DNA of 64,000 nucleotides, taken from Aliirhizobium smilacinae (lineage in GTDB: Bacteria; Pseudomonadota; Alphaproteobacteria; Rhizobiales; Rhizobiaceae). The notes beneath the pieces are model-generated. The model saw nothing but the letters and a program-made list of their open reading frames with translations, searched no databases and was not told the origin of the DNA. A program made the position numbers and the translations under genes. Location of the stretch: assembly GCF_006335145.1 (NCBI RefSeq), contig NZ_VDMN01000004.1, positions 248,001-312,000 of the forward strand, written 5' to 3'. Of the stretch, positions 1-8,490 are shown piece by piece (the stretch's first letter is position 1; each line of letters starts with the position of its first letter).

Positions 1-3
1 GTC

Positions 4-34
4 GCATGGAGGTGGATCACATCCACCTCCATGC
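4..34 (+). promoter_or_regulatory. Perfect 14-bp stem-loop ahead of aapQ
   Basis: Positions 4-17 are the exact reverse complement of 21-34, with a 3-nt CAC loop. There is no T-run after it, so it is not a classical terminator. It sits 65 bases before the aapQ start, probably in the aapJ-aapQ intercistronic space (aapJ would lie just left of the window; inferred from the usual aapJQMP order). Stable hairpins after a binding-protein gene commonly protect its mRNA and lower expression of the permease genes; that role is an inference here. Confidence 0.7.
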
Positions 35-60
35 ATTTAAAGTTCCCGTAAGGGCAAAAA

Positions 61-76
61 GTCTCCAAAAGGAGAC
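61..76 (+). promoter_or_regulatory. Small stem-loop just upstream of the aapQ ribosome binding site
   Basis: GTCTCC and GGAGAC form a perfect 6-bp stem around an AAAA loop. The right arm contains GGAG, which resembles a Shine-Dalgarno core, but the site used by aapQ is more likely the AAAGGGG at 85-91. The hairpin could modulate ribosome access to aapQ; its function is not shown by the sequence. Confidence 0.45.
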
Positions 77-99
77 ATATAAACAAAGGGGATTTGTTT

Positions 100-1299
100 A
101 TGGCCGGCATGGCGCTCAATTCCGATACGCCAACTACCAGCAAGAAGGCCTCCTCCCTGATCTATGACCCGAAGGCTCGCGGGATTTTTTATCAGGTACT
201 GACGTTGGCGGTGGTCGTCCTCTTCGTCTGGATGGTAACGCAGAACACGATAGATAACCTGCGAAGAGCCAACATCGCTTCGGGATTCGGTTTTATTCAG
301 GGCCGCGCCGGTTTCGATATCGGCCAGTCGCTGATCGCCTATTCCAGCGATTCCACCTATGGCCGCGCACTTCTCGTCGGCATCTTGAACACCTTGCAGG
401 TGGCCGTCCTCGGCATCATTACGGCCTCGATTATCGGCTTCATCGTCGGCATCGCCCGTCTTTCGCAAAACTGGCTCATCGCCAAGCTGGCGCAGGTCTA
501 TGTGGAATTCTTCCGCAATATCCCGCCGCTCCTCGTCATCCTGTTCTGGTACAAAGGCGTTATCGCCGTGCTTCCACAAGCGCGCGACTCCTTCAACTTG
601 CCCTTCCAGACCTACCTCAACAATCGCGGCCTGTTTGTGCCCAAACCGATATTCGGCGATGGTGCTTGGGCAATCGCCGTGGCATTTCTGATTGGCATTG
701 TCGCAACGGTATTCGTGGCGCGATGGGCAAAGCAGCGGCAAATGCGCACCGGACAGCCGTTTCATACGGTTTGGACGGGCTTGGGGCTGATCCTTGGTCT
801 GCCAATCCTCACATTCCTGGCCCTTGGCGCACCGCTAACCTTCGACTATCCGATTGCGGGTCGGTTTAACCTCACAGGTGGTTCGGTCCTGGGACCGGAA
901 TTCATCTCGCTTTATCTGGCGCTCTCCTTCTACACAGCCTCCTTTATCGCCGAGATCGTGCGCTCGGGCATCAAGGCTGTGCCGAAGGGCCAGACCGAAG
1001 CAGCGAACGCACTCGGACTGCGGTCGAACGCCATCACACGGCTGATCGTATTGCCGCAGGCGCTCAGGATCATCATCCCGCCGCTGACGAGCCAATATCT
1101 GAACCTTACCAAGAACTCTTCTCTCGCGGTCGCTTGCGGATTTGCCGACATTTATGCAATCGGCGGCACGATGCTCAACCAGACCGGTCAGGCCGTTGAG
1201 ATCGTCGCCCTCTTCCTTATCATCTATCTGTCCATCTCGATTACCACGGCAATATTCATGAACTGGTTCAATGCCAAAATGGCGCTGGTGGAGAGATAA
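100..1299 (+). CDS. aapQ: General L-amino acid ABC transporter permease AapQ
   Basis: Inner-membrane permease (399 aa) of the broad-specificity rhizobial amino-acid importer Aap, working with AapM, the ATPase AapP and the periplasmic AapJ. The ATG at 100 is chosen because AAAGGGG ends 8 bases upstream. The protein has an N-terminal membrane segment (about residues 30-50), a long periplasmic stretch and a C-terminal bundle. It carries the EAA loop of ABC permeases (EIVRSGIKAVPKGQTEAA, about residues 284-301) followed by a conserved LPQALR. Polar amino acid uptake permeases of the HisM/GlnP type share this loop. The gene ends 2 bases before aapM, so the two are in one transcript. Recognition is strong from the gene order permease-permease-ATPase and the unusually long permeases. 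Confidence 0.93.
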   Translation: MAGMALNSDTPTTSKKASSLIYDPKARGIFYQVLTLAVVVLFVWMVTQNTIDNLRRANIASGFGFIQGRAGFDIGQSLIAYSSDSTYGRALLVGILNTLQVAVLGIITASIIGFIVGIARLSQNWLIAKLAQVYVEFFRNIPPLLVILFWYKGVIAVLPQARDSFNLPFQTYLNNRGLFVPKPIFGDGAWAIAVAFLIGIVATVFVARWAKQRQMRTGQPFHTVWTGLGLILGLPILTFLALGAPLTFDYPIAGRFNLTGGSVLGPEFISLYLALSFYTASFIAEIVRSGIKAVPKGQTEAANALGLRSNAITRLIVLPQALRIIIPPLTSQYLNLTKNSSLAVACGFADIYAIGGTMLNQTGQAVEIVALFLIIYLSISITTAIFMNWFNAKMALVER

Positions 1300-1301
1300 T
1301 A

Positions 1302-2456
1302 ATGGCAATCAACTCTTCGACTTTCATACGCCAGGACATGTTGGCGCCCCAACCGGCACCGCTCGGCGTCAGCGGTGCATCGCACTGGTTCCGGACCAAG
1401 CTCTTCGCAACGCCGAAGGATACGGTCCTGACCATCCTTGCGCTTGCCCTGCTCGCCTATCTAGTCCCGGGCATGATCAACTGGCTGTTCATAGACGCCG
1501 TCTGGACCGGCTCGGACCGCACCGCATGCGCAACCGTCATCCAGGGCGGTGTCCTGCCTGATGGTCAATCCGGCGCATGCTGGGCGTTTGTCGACGCAAA
1601 ATTCCAGCAGTTCATGTTCGGTCGCTACCCGCTTGAGGAACGCTGGAGACCGATCCTCGTTGCGGTGCTCTTCGTGATCCTGCTCGTTCCGATGCTGATC
1701 CCGAAGGTTCCCCACAAGGCATGGAATGCGCTTGCGCTGTTCATCATCCTGCCCTTCATCTCGTTCTTCCTGCTGATTGGCGGCTTTGGCCTTCCGCATG
1801 TCGAGACCCAGCTTTGGGGCGGGTTGATGGTAACGTTGATCCTCTCCTTCTTCGGGATCACCGTATCGCTGCCATTGGGCATCCTGCTGGCGCTCGGTCG
1901 ACGTTCTCAGATGCCGGTGATCAAGACGCTCTGCGTTATCTTCATCGAGATTATCCGCGGCATTCCGCTCGTCACGGTTCTGTTCATGGCAAGCGTCATG
2001 CTGCCGCTGTTTTTGCCGAATGGGTGGACATTCGACAAGCTGCTGCGTGCGCTGATCGGTGTTTCGATCTTCTCGGCGGCCTATATGGCTGAAGTTATCC
2101 GCGGCGGCCTGCAGGCTATTCCGAAGGGTCAGTTCGAAGGCGCGGATTCGCTGGGGCTGAGCTACTGGCAGAAGATGCGCCTGATCATCCTTCCGCAGGC
2201 GATCAAGCTGGTTATCCCGAGCATCGTCAACACCTTCATCGGCCTGTTCAAGGATACGTCTCTCGTGTCCATCATCGGCATGTTCGACCTTTTGGGCATC
2301 GTCACGCTCAACCAGTCGGATGCGAACTGGTCGACGCCAGTGACGCCGATAACAGGTTACGTCTTCGCTGGTTTCATATTCTGGCTTTTCTGCTTCGGCA
2401 TGTCGCGATATTCCGCTTTCATGGAGCGGCACCTCGACACGGGCCACAGGCACTAG
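1302..2456 (+). CDS. aapM: General L-amino acid ABC transporter permease AapM
   Basis: Second inner-membrane permease (384 aa) of the Aap amino-acid importer. It has several hydrophobic helices and the EAA-loop motif EVIRGGLQAIPKGQFEGADS followed by LPQAIKLVIPS in the C-terminal third, the contact surface for AapP. A periplasmic insert between the first two helices carries two cysteines in a C-A-T-V...G-A-C context. It begins 2 bases after the aapQ stop and is followed by aapP after 27 bases, which fits a single aapQMP operon transcribed from an upstream aapJ promoter outside the window. Confidence 0.93.
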   Translation: MAINSSTFIRQDMLAPQPAPLGVSGASHWFRTKLFATPKDTVLTILALALLAYLVPGMINWLFIDAVWTGSDRTACATVIQGGVLPDGQSGACWAFVDAKFQQFMFGRYPLEERWRPILVAVLFVILLVPMLIPKVPHKAWNALALFIILPFISFFLLIGGFGLPHVETQLWGGLMVTLILSFFGITVSLPLGILLALGRRSQMPVIKTLCVIFIEIIRGIPLVTVLFMASVMLPLFLPNGWTFDKLLRALIGVSIFSAAYMAEVIRGGLQAIPKGQFEGADSLGLSYWQKMRLIILPQAIKLVIPSIVNTFIGLFKDTSLVSIIGMFDLLGIVTLNQSDANWSTPVTPITGYVFAGFIFWLFCFGMSRYSAFMERHLDTGHRH

Positions 2457-2483
2457 CCACAACAAGAGTTAAAGGGGAAAACA

Positions 2484-3257
2484 ATGGCTGAAGCCCTAAC
2501 CAAAAAACTGACCGTTTCCTCGACTGAGGTTGCCGTCGAAATCATCGCGATGAACAAGTGGTACGGTGATTTCCACGTGCTGCGCGACATCAATCTGAAG
2601 GTGATGAAGGGCGAGCGTATCGTCATTGCAGGGCCTTCGGGCTCCGGCAAGTCAACGATGATCCGCTGCATCAACCGGCTGGAAGAACACCAGTCAGGCA
2701 ATATCCTCGTCGACAATATCGAGCTCACCAACGATCTGAAGAAGATCGACGAAGTGCGCCGCGAAGTCGGCATGGTGTTCCAGCACTTCAACCTTTTCCC
2801 GCATCTGACGATCCTGGAAAACTGCACGCTGGCACCGATCTGGGTACGCAAGATGCCGAAGAAGGAAGCCGAGGAAGTGGCGATGCACTACCTCAAGCGC
2901 GTCAAGATCCCGGAACAGGCAAACAAGTATCCGGGTCAGCTCTCCGGTGGCCAGCAGCAGCGCGTGGCGATCGCCCGCTCGCTCTGCATGAAACCGAAGA
3001 TCATGCTGTTCGATGAGCCGACCTCGGCGCTCGATCCGGAAATGGTCAAGGAAGTGCTCGACACGATGGTGAGCCTTGCCGAGGAAGGCATGACCATGCT
3101 GTGCGTCACCCATGAAATGGGCTTTGCCCGTCAGGTCGCCAACCGCGTCATCTTCATGGACCAGGGCCAGATCGTCGAGCAGAACTCACCTGCCGAGTTC
3201 TTCGACAATCCGCAGCACGAGCGCACAAAGCTGTTCCTCAGCCAGATCCTGCACTAG
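2484..3257 (+). CDS. aapP: General L-amino acid ABC transporter ATP-binding protein AapP
   Basis: Cytoplasmic ATPase (257 aa) that powers the Aap importer. The motifs are Walker A GPSGSGKST at residues 50-58, Q-loop near Q100, signature LSGGQ at 153-157, Walker B IMLFDE at 173-178 and a switch histidine in VTHEMGFA. This is the polar amino-acid class (GlnQ/HisP type). AAAGGGG before the ATG at 2484 gives a good ribosome site. The gene closes the operon and is followed by a strong terminator. Confidence 0.95.
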   Translation: MAEALTKKLTVSSTEVAVEIIAMNKWYGDFHVLRDINLKVMKGERIVIAGPSGSGKSTMIRCINRLEEHQSGNILVDNIELTNDLKKIDEVRREVGMVFQHFNLFPHLTILENCTLAPIWVRKMPKKEAEEVAMHYLKRVKIPEQANKYPGQLSGGQQQRVAIARSLCMKPKIMLFDEPTSALDPEMVKEVLDTMVSLAEEGMTMLCVTHEMGFARQVANRVIFMDQGQIVEQNSPAEFFDNPQHERTKLFLSQILH

Positions 3258-3280
3258 AAATCGTCAGGACATCCATCTGG

Positions 3281-3305
3281 AAAGGGCGCCTCACGGCGCC
3301 CTTTT
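3281..3305 (+). terminator. Rho-independent terminator of the aapQMP operon
   Basis: AAAGGGCGCC and GGCGCCCTTT form a perfect 10-bp stem with a TCAC loop, followed by TTTTTC. It starts 23 bases after the aapP stop. It can also act on the opposing gene at 3311-3967, because the stem begins with AAA on that side. Confidence 0.88.
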
Positions 3306-3310
3306 TCGTT

Positions 3311-3967
3311 TCACCATTTGTAGGAATAGTTGGCATTCACGCTGGAGACGGTCGTTGCATCCGTGAAATTTCTGTTCACGTTGCCGCTGAGCGTGATGTT
3401 GTCGCCAAGCGGTTGCTCGAAGCCTAAACTGGCGCCCACTGCTGAAAAACTCGCAGAACTGTTGGCGACGGCGACGAATGCCGTTCCGGTTTCGCGCTGC
3501 CTCAGCTTGATGGATTGGCTTGCGTCGAGCCCCGCCCAATCCTTCTGCGCGCCGTCGTAACGGACCGCATAGGTGGCCTGGCGCTCCACGTTGAATGACG
3601 GCGTGGCAATCTGCTTCTCGTAATAGTTCATCGTGATGGCGGCGCTGCCCGCAATGCCATCCATGTTGATCCCGATATCGCGGCTCATCTGGGATGCCGG
3701 CCGCTTTCTATCGACGGTCTTGATCCTGCTCCAGAACTTGAGAGGCGTGTTCACCACCTCGCCGGTCTTGGATGAATCGACACCGACATTGAAGCCGGCC
3801 TCGGTTTCGAGCCGCACGGGAAGCCGCATGCCCAGCTTCACCGAATAGCTGGTGTCGGAATTTTTGATGGGTTGCCAGATCAGCGGACGCTCATCCGCGC
3901 GGCTCGAGCTTGAAGTAAAGGCGGCGAGCAAGACCCCGCTCGCCATAGCGAGAAAATGTCTGTTCAT
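3311..3967 (-). CDS. Exported protein of unknown function, possible outer-membrane barrel
   Basis: I do not recognise the family. The 218-aa product starts at MNRHFLAMASG, where GGGG lies 7 bases upstream. It has a clear signal peptide ending about residue 24 (S-R-A-D-E). The mature part is rich in alternating polar/hydrophobic stretches (for example ITMNYYEKQIATP, TYAVRYDG, NITLSGNVNRNFT) and ends in NANYSYKW with a terminal aromatic residue, as many outer-membrane beta-barrels do. That suggests a small barrel or surface beta protein; this is inference from pattern only. It converges on the aap operon and has no partner gene on its strand. Conservation of the last strands would decide the barrel idea. 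Confidence 0.6.
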   Translation of the reverse strand: MNRHFLAMASGVLLAAFTSSSSRADERPLIWQPIKNSDTSYSVKLGMRLPVRLETEAGFNVGVDSSKTGEVVNTPLKFWSRIKTVDRKRPASQMSRDIGINMDGIAGSAAITMNYYEKQIATPSFNVERQATYAVRYDGAQKDWAGLDASQSIKLRQRETGTAFVAVANSSASFSAVGASLGFEQPLGDNITLSGNVNRNFTDATTVSSVNANYSYKW

Positions 3968-4267
3968 ATGTATCCCCACTCGAAGGCTCAAAAACAATGC
4001 AAGGGCCGGGGCCGCCCCGCGCGGCCCGCAAAAAACCATTTCAGTGTATTGAAGGCGCCGAACCTGGAACTCCTGCTCCCGGCGCCAAATCTACCTTCCC
4101 CTGCGTGACGCAACGGAACCGATGGGAAGAATGATACCTCACAATGCGCTGCAGCGAAATTCCAAAAGCCGTTTCGCATATGCGAACAAGGACAGGTAAA
4201 ATCTCACCATGCAGGAACAAAATTGGCGTTAAGCCGTTGCTCTCCGCTCATCTGAGGGAGAGAATCC
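3968..4267. other. 300-bp non-coding stretch with two dyads
   Basis: No convincing gene is visible between two divergent exported-protein genes. Two GC-rich inverted repeats are present: GGGCCG/CGGCCC at 4009-4027 and GGCGCCG/CGGCGCC at 4054-4060 and 4080-4086. Both lie in the probable 5' leader or promoter of the minus-strand gene at 3311-3967. No obvious -35/-10 pair could be assigned. Confidence 0.5.
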
Positions 4268-4576
4268 GTGAATCTCACGTTCGCGTCAGCGCTATTGATT
4301 GTCTTGGCTCCAGTGTTGGCGGAAAACGCCTCTGCCGCGTCGATAACCTATGGCAGCGTCGGAATTATTCGGGGATCTGAGATAGACGATCGCTATATCA
4401 CCACAAGAGACGCCTGCATGCTGGAGGCATCGACGCCACCGCGCGGAAATCCCCGCACGGACAACTTCTATAGTCAAGCCTCTCTGAGAGCCTGCCTCTA
4501 CCGCCACGGCTTTTCAAGCAAAGGGGATTACGTTTATCCGGTGCCCCTATTCGGAAGCCCTGGGCGCATATTCTGA
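4268..4576 (+). CDS. Small exported protein of unknown function
   Basis: 102 aa with a GTG start at 4268, chosen because GAGGGAGAG lies 5-14 bases upstream. Residues 1-23 look like a signal peptide (MNLTFASALLIVLAPVLAEN, then A-S-A). The mature part of about 80 aa has two cysteines (CMLEAS and RACLYRHGF) that could form a disulfide, and the motif ACLYRHGF near the C-terminus resembles small rhizobial periplasmic proteins. No function can be assigned. It stands alone between a divergent exported protein gene and a tRNA. Confidence 0.6.
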   Translation: MNLTFASALLIVLAPVLAENASAASITYGSVGIIRGSEIDDRYITTRDACMLEASTPPRGNPRTDNFYSQASLRACLYRHGFSSKGDYVYPVPLFGSPGRIF

Positions 4577-4641
4577 TGTATTAGCAGGAAAACTGCAGCT
4601 TTCGGCCACCGACTACACATCGTCTAAGTCATTGAGAATAT

Positions 4642-4718
<77 letters not shown>

Positions 4719-4723
4719 TCTGG

Positions 4724-4742
4724 GCGGCAGGTTATCTGCCGC
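4724..4742 (-). promoter_or_regulatory. Stem-loop between the complex I subunit gene and tRNA-Arg
   Basis: GCGGCAG and CTGCCGC pair over 7 bp around GTTAT. It lies 5 bases after the stop at 4748 and 6 bases before the tRNA. It lacks a T-run, so it is more likely a processing or attenuating hairpin between the mRNA and a co-transcribed tRNA than a full terminator. Confidence 0.4.
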
Positions 4743-4747
4743 GTCAA

Positions 4748-5053
4748 TCAATGTGTCCAGGGCTGCAGGCGGTTGAAACGGAAGTTATCCGTATATGACA
4801 ACGACTGCCGGTTTGCTTCTTTCGGGTGGATAACCCGGTATTCAATGCCCTCGCGCTGAGCATAGGCTTCCGCCAGTTCCTGCGTTTCGAAAGTCAGCCG
4901 CAACTGCTGCTTCATATCGCCTGAAGACGTGTAACCGAGGATCGGATCGATGCTACGCGGCGTTTCCGGATCGAATTCAAGAACCCAGAGACGGGCCTTT
5001 GCCTTGCCAGACTGCATTGCAGTTTTTGCAGGACGATAGATCTTAGCAGCCAT
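4748..5053 (-). CDS. NDUFS4-like accessory subunit of respiratory complex I
   Basis: 101 aa, matching the NDUFS4/ETC complex I subunit family: MAAKIYRPAKTAMQSGKAK at the N-terminus, then RLWVLEFDPE, GYTSSGDMKQQLRLTFET, and AYAQREGIEYRVIHP in the middle. This accessory subunit is shared by alphaproteobacterial and mitochondrial complex I and sits on the peripheral arm. In bacteria it is usually encoded away from the nuo operon, as here. The length is typical for the bacterial form. A tRNA-Arg gene follows on the same strand. Confidence 0.9.
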   Translation of the reverse strand: MAAKIYRPAKTAMQSGKAKARLWVLEFDPETPRSIDPILGYTSSGDMKQQLRLTFETQELAEAYAQREGIEYRVIHPKEANRQSLSYTDNFRFNRLQPWTH

Positions 5054-5232
5054 GAGTTCATCAACCCCATAAATCTCTCAGCATTCCAGACATGCAACAT
5101 GCCTGAAAATTCTGCCAACTGACTCAACGTCAACTGCAGCTTTGCTGTTAAAACGCTTTTGCCGCGTCCCCGGTTCATTGTCAACGACCAGTATAACCGC
5201 AAAGCCGAGCCAGCTACAGCAAGTCCCTGCCC

Positions 5233-6357
5233 TTATCTCACAATCGTCAGCGTCTCGGCAGCACGGGTAATGGCCGTGTAAAGCCAGCGTTCGCGTGTAT
5301 CGCGAAATGCATAACTCTCGTCGAACAGAACCACGTTGTTCCACTGCGAACCCTGCGCCTTATGGCAGGTCAGCGCATAACCATAGTCGAATTCGTCATA
5401 ACGCTTGCGCGTCGACCACGGAATTTCTTCCTCGCTCTCGAAGGCAGCCTTGAGCAGCTTGATCTTAGCTGCACCGCGATCCATGTCGTCGTCTTCCGGC
5501 CGGATCATCAGGTTGATGCCGGGTTTTACCGTTTCGCGCGAGGAACTCATGACCTGCCAAAGCGAGCCGTTGAGCAGCCCCTTGACCTGATCGTTGCGCA
5601 GGCAGACCAGCTTGTCGCCCGATTGAGGATAGTCGGCGGTAAAGCCCTTCAACTCGCGCAGGCGCTGGTTATAGCGTTTGCGGGTGCGATTGGTGCCGAC
5701 GAGCACCTGGTCGGCGTCCATCACAAGCTCCTGGGTCACCTCGTCCCGAGAGATCACCTGCGCCTTGCCGTAATCGCCATACATGATCTCCTTGCCTTCG
5801 CGCACCTGCATGGCAATCTGGATGATCGGATTGTCCTGCGCTTGGCGATGGATGTCGGTCAGCAGATAATCAGGGTCCTGCTCGGTGAAGAAACCACCGC
5901 CGGACACGGGCGGAAGCTGGCCGGGATCGCCCAAAACCAAGATCGGCGTACCGAAACTCATAAGGTCCTTGCCGAGCGCCTCATCGACCATCGAGCATTC
6001 GTCGATGACGATAAGCGCGGCCTTGGCGACCGGGCTCTGGCGATTAATGGCGAACATCGGCGAGATCGAGGTTTTGCCGGTCTCTTCGTCTTCCACCGCC
6101 TCCTCGCCGCGCGGGCGATAAATCAGCGAGTGAATGGTCTTCGCGTTACGGGCACCTCTGGAGCGCAGAACCTGCGCCGCCTTGCCGGTAAAGGCCGCAA
6201 ACAGAACCTCGCCGTCCACATGCTCGGCAAAATGTTTGGCAAGCGTTGTTTTGCCGGTACCGGCATAGCCGAACAGGCGAAAAACCTGGCTACGCCCGTC
6301 CTTCAGCCAGCGAGAAACGGCCTTGAGGGCCTCGTCCTGTTGCGGTGCAAATTGCAT
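5233..6357 (-). CDS. RecD-like ATP-dependent DNA helicase (SF1B)
   Basis: 374 aa from the ATG at 6357 (MQFAPQQDEAL). An upstream ATG at 6417 is possible but adds residues unlike the family and has no ribosome site. Motifs: Walker A GYAGTGKT at 30-37, motif II DECSMV, motif III LGDPGQLPPV, a C-terminal UvrD-like part with YALTCHKAQGSQW and YTAITRA. This is the short, stand-alone RecD-like/Dda-like 5'-3' helicase, lacking the N-terminal helix-hairpin region of RecD2. Its likely role is clearing DNA at forks or in repair. Divergent from the aldo/keto reductase gene. Confidence 0.85.
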   Translation of the reverse strand: MQFAPQQDEALKAVSRWLKDGRSQVFRLFGYAGTGKTTLAKHFAEHVDGEVLFAAFTGKAAQVLRSRGARNAKTIHSLIYRPRGEEAVEDEETGKTSISPMFAINRQSPVAKAALIVIDECSMVDEALGKDLMSFGTPILVLGDPGQLPPVSGGGFFTEQDPDYLLTDIHRQAQDNPIIQIAMQVREGKEIMYGDYGKAQVISRDEVTQELVMDADQVLVGTNRTRKRYNQRLRELKGFTADYPQSGDKLVCLRNDQVKGLLNGSLWQVMSSSRETVKPGINLMIRPEDDDMDRGAAKIKLLKAAFESEEEIPWSTRKRYDEFDYGYALTCHKAQGSQWNNVVLFDESYAFRDTRERWLYTAITRAAETLTIVR

Positions 6358-6548
6358 GCGGCGACTTGGCAGGATTCTCGACGAAAGCGCAACAGAAAAG
6401 AACGAAAGATGAATCAAAGGCAGGGATAAGACGGCGTGTTTTTATGATCGAGCAGATTTGTCGCGGAGAACATGGACTAGCCGCCGCTTGGCTTACCGTA
6501 AGAAAGCCTTAGGTTAGCCTTTTACAGGCCAGTCCGAGGTTTTGCGAC

Positions 6549-7391
6549 ATGTCAGACATTTCTTCTGCAATTCTCCCCTCCGGCACCTTGCTGCCAGCGC
6601 TCGGGCTTGGAACCTGGAAGATGGGTGAAAATTCCAGCACTGCCGAGCAGGAGGTTAAAAGCCTCAAACACGGGCTCGATCTCGGCATGACGTTGATCGA
6701 CACGGCAGAAATGTATGGTGAGGGTGGGGCCGAAATCATCACCGGAAAGGCGATTGAGGGACGCCGCGACGAGGTGTTCCTCGTCAGCAAGGTCTATCCC
6801 TACAATGCCAGCCACCAGGGCGTCATAGACGCCTGCGAGCGCAGCCTTCAGAGGTTGAAGACCGAACATCTGGACCTCTATCTTCTTCATTGGCGTGGCG
6901 AGCATGATCTTGAAGAGACCGTTGCCGGGTTCGAGCAGCTGCGCAGGTCAGGCAAAATTCGCGAATGGGGCGTGTCCAATTTCGACGTCGAGGACATGGA
7001 GGATCTGATGGAGGTTGAGGACGGTGAAAAATGCGCCGCCAATCAAGTACTCTACAATCTTGCGCGCCGGGGCATCGAATACGATCTCCTGCCATGGTGT
7101 CAGGAGCGCGGCATTCCTATCATGGCCTATTCTCCTATCGAACAGGGCCGCATCCTGCGCAACACGGAACTGATCCGCATCGCCAAGGCCTATCAGGCAA
7201 CACCGGCCCAACTCGCCCTCGCCTTCGTTTTAAGAACGCGCAACACAATCGCCATCCCGAAATCCAGCGATCCGCATCGTGTCGAGGAAAATGCCGGAGC
7301 AATCGGGTTGGAGATCAGCAGGGAGGATTGGGCAGCGCTCGACGCGGCCTTCGCGCCACCCTTTCGCAAACATCCGCTGGAAATGCTTTAG
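6549..7391 (+). CDS. Aldo/keto reductase
   Basis: 280-aa NAD(P)H-dependent oxidoreductase with a TIM-barrel fold. The catalytic tetrad is visible: D51 and Y56 in DTAEMYGEGG, K81 in FLVSKVYP, and H114 in LYLLHWRG. The C-terminal cofactor motif is IAIPKSSDPHRVEENA. It resembles the YeaE/DkgA-like group that reduces methylglyoxal and other aldehydes; the substrate cannot be told from sequence. GAGG lies 9 bases before the ATG. Its 3' end overlaps the convergent gene at 7388 by 4 bases. Confidence 0.9.
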   Translation: MSDISSAILPSGTLLPALGLGTWKMGENSSTAEQEVKSLKHGLDLGMTLIDTAEMYGEGGAEIITGKAIEGRRDEVFLVSKVYPYNASHQGVIDACERSLQRLKTEHLDLYLLHWRGEHDLEETVAGFEQLRRSGKIREWGVSNFDVEDMEDLMEVEDGEKCAANQVLYNLARRGIEYDLLPWCQERGIPIMAYSPIEQGRILRNTELIRIAKAYQATPAQLALAFVLRTRNTIAIPKSSDPHRVEENAGAIGLEISREDWAALDAAFAPPFRKHPLEML

Positions 7392-8419
7392 GTTAACAGC
7401 CCCGCGCGTCCGGCAACGATCGCATCGATCGTCTTAAACACATCCGTCGCCTGCCACGTCTCGGGATTGCGGTAGATGGGATAACCGATGAGAGCGGCAG
7501 CGGCGAGTTGGTCGATGCTGCGCTTCATGCCACGGCGTTTCGAGACGATCTTTCGGGCAGGTTCGCTCATATGATCGTCGGTCAGGCCCCAGCCGGCATA
7601 AAACGGCGCCGCGTAACAGCGCACCGGCACGCCGCGCAGCAGAGCGTCGAAGCCGAACTGGCTTGCCACCGTCCAGACCTCGTCGACCACCTTCAGGATC
7701 GAAGCCGCCGACACGGGTTCCGTTGACAGGGTAACGCCCGGCCGGCCTGACGCCATTTCGGTGAGATAGCCCTTCCGATAACCTGCAATCACGTCCGGAT
7801 GGGTGCGAACGATACAATCAGCACCGCTCGCCAAAGCATCGTTGAGCATGATCGAGAAGGAAGCCGCAGAGCCCAGCGACAGCGGAACGGAAACGTCCCC
7901 CCTCACCTGGTCGATGAGAAGAATTCTCCGCTTGCCGCTTTGTTCGAACCTCGGTTCCTGATGGGGCAGATGATTGTATTTCGACAGACCGTGTAGAACG
8001 ATTGCCTCACGGATATCCTTTGCACCTTGTCCATCTTTTTCGGACGCATCGATGATGAGCCGCTCCAGGCGTGATGATCTGGATGCATCCATCGAAAGAG
8101 CCAGATCGTCGGCAACGATGGAAAGCGGCAATACACCCGATTTCCCGAGTTGCACGGAGCGGAGAAATCCGTCCTCAAGCCGCCAATGCGGCAGACGGCG
8201 GGCCGTGGCGATCGTCTCCGTCATCTTCGCGACGATGCGACCGCCCCAGGCAATCGTCCCGCCGAGATCAGGAGCAAAGCAATTCTGGATGTCCGACAGT
8301 CCGAGATAATCCTTGACCCACGGCATGTCCTTGCGAAGCCAGCGCATAGCACCGAGCCGCGTCTCGACGGGGGGCAGCCAGGGCTTCCCCCCGATCTTGC
8401 CGGGATCATTATATTTCAA
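7388..8419 (-). CDS. KpsC-like capsular polysaccharide glycosyltransferase (single domain)
   Basis: 343 aa. The motif HWRLEDGFLRSVQLG followed by PLSIVADDLALSMDASRSSRLE is typical of the KpsC/LipA family of beta-Kdo transferases that build the lipid-linked linker of group 2 capsules. Later motifs are RRILLIDQVRGDVS, the HPD at DCIVRTHPDVIAGYRKG and CYAAPFYAGWGLTDD. KpsC normally has two such halves; only one is present, and there is no kps/rkp cluster beside it. Start is uncertain: the TTG at 8419 is the first possible start, but the frame stays open upstream into ilvH without ATG/GTG, and an internal ATG at 8347 is an alternative. It follows ilvH by 71 bases on the same strand. Confidence 0.75.
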   Translation of the reverse strand: MKYNDPGKIGGKPWLPPVETRLGAMRWLRKDMPWVKDYLGLSDIQNCFAPDLGGTIAWGGRIVAKMTETIATARRLPHWRLEDGFLRSVQLGKSGVLPLSIVADDLALSMDASRSSRLERLIIDASEKDGQGAKDIREAIVLHGLSKYNHLPHQEPRFEQSGKRRILLIDQVRGDVSVPLSLGSAASFSIMLNDALASGADCIVRTHPDVIAGYRKGYLTEMASGRPGVTLSTEPVSAASILKVVDEVWTVASQFGFDALLRGVPVRCYAAPFYAGWGLTDDHMSEPARKIVSKRRGMKRSIDQLAAAALIGYPIYRNPETWQATDVFKTIDAIVAGRAGLLT

Positions 8420-8490
8420 GGCAACGACCGTCCACGTTTGAACCGAGTTGTCATCGCCTATCCCGGACGGCCGCTTTTGTCGAATCCCGG

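Noticed and set aside
4009..4027. GC-rich hairpin as a plus-strand terminator
   Set aside because: No T-run follows on the plus strand, and there is no plus-strand gene ending before it.
5362..6429. 355-codon frame antisense to the RecD-like helicase
   Set aside because: Same reason: helicase motifs are clear on the minus strand.
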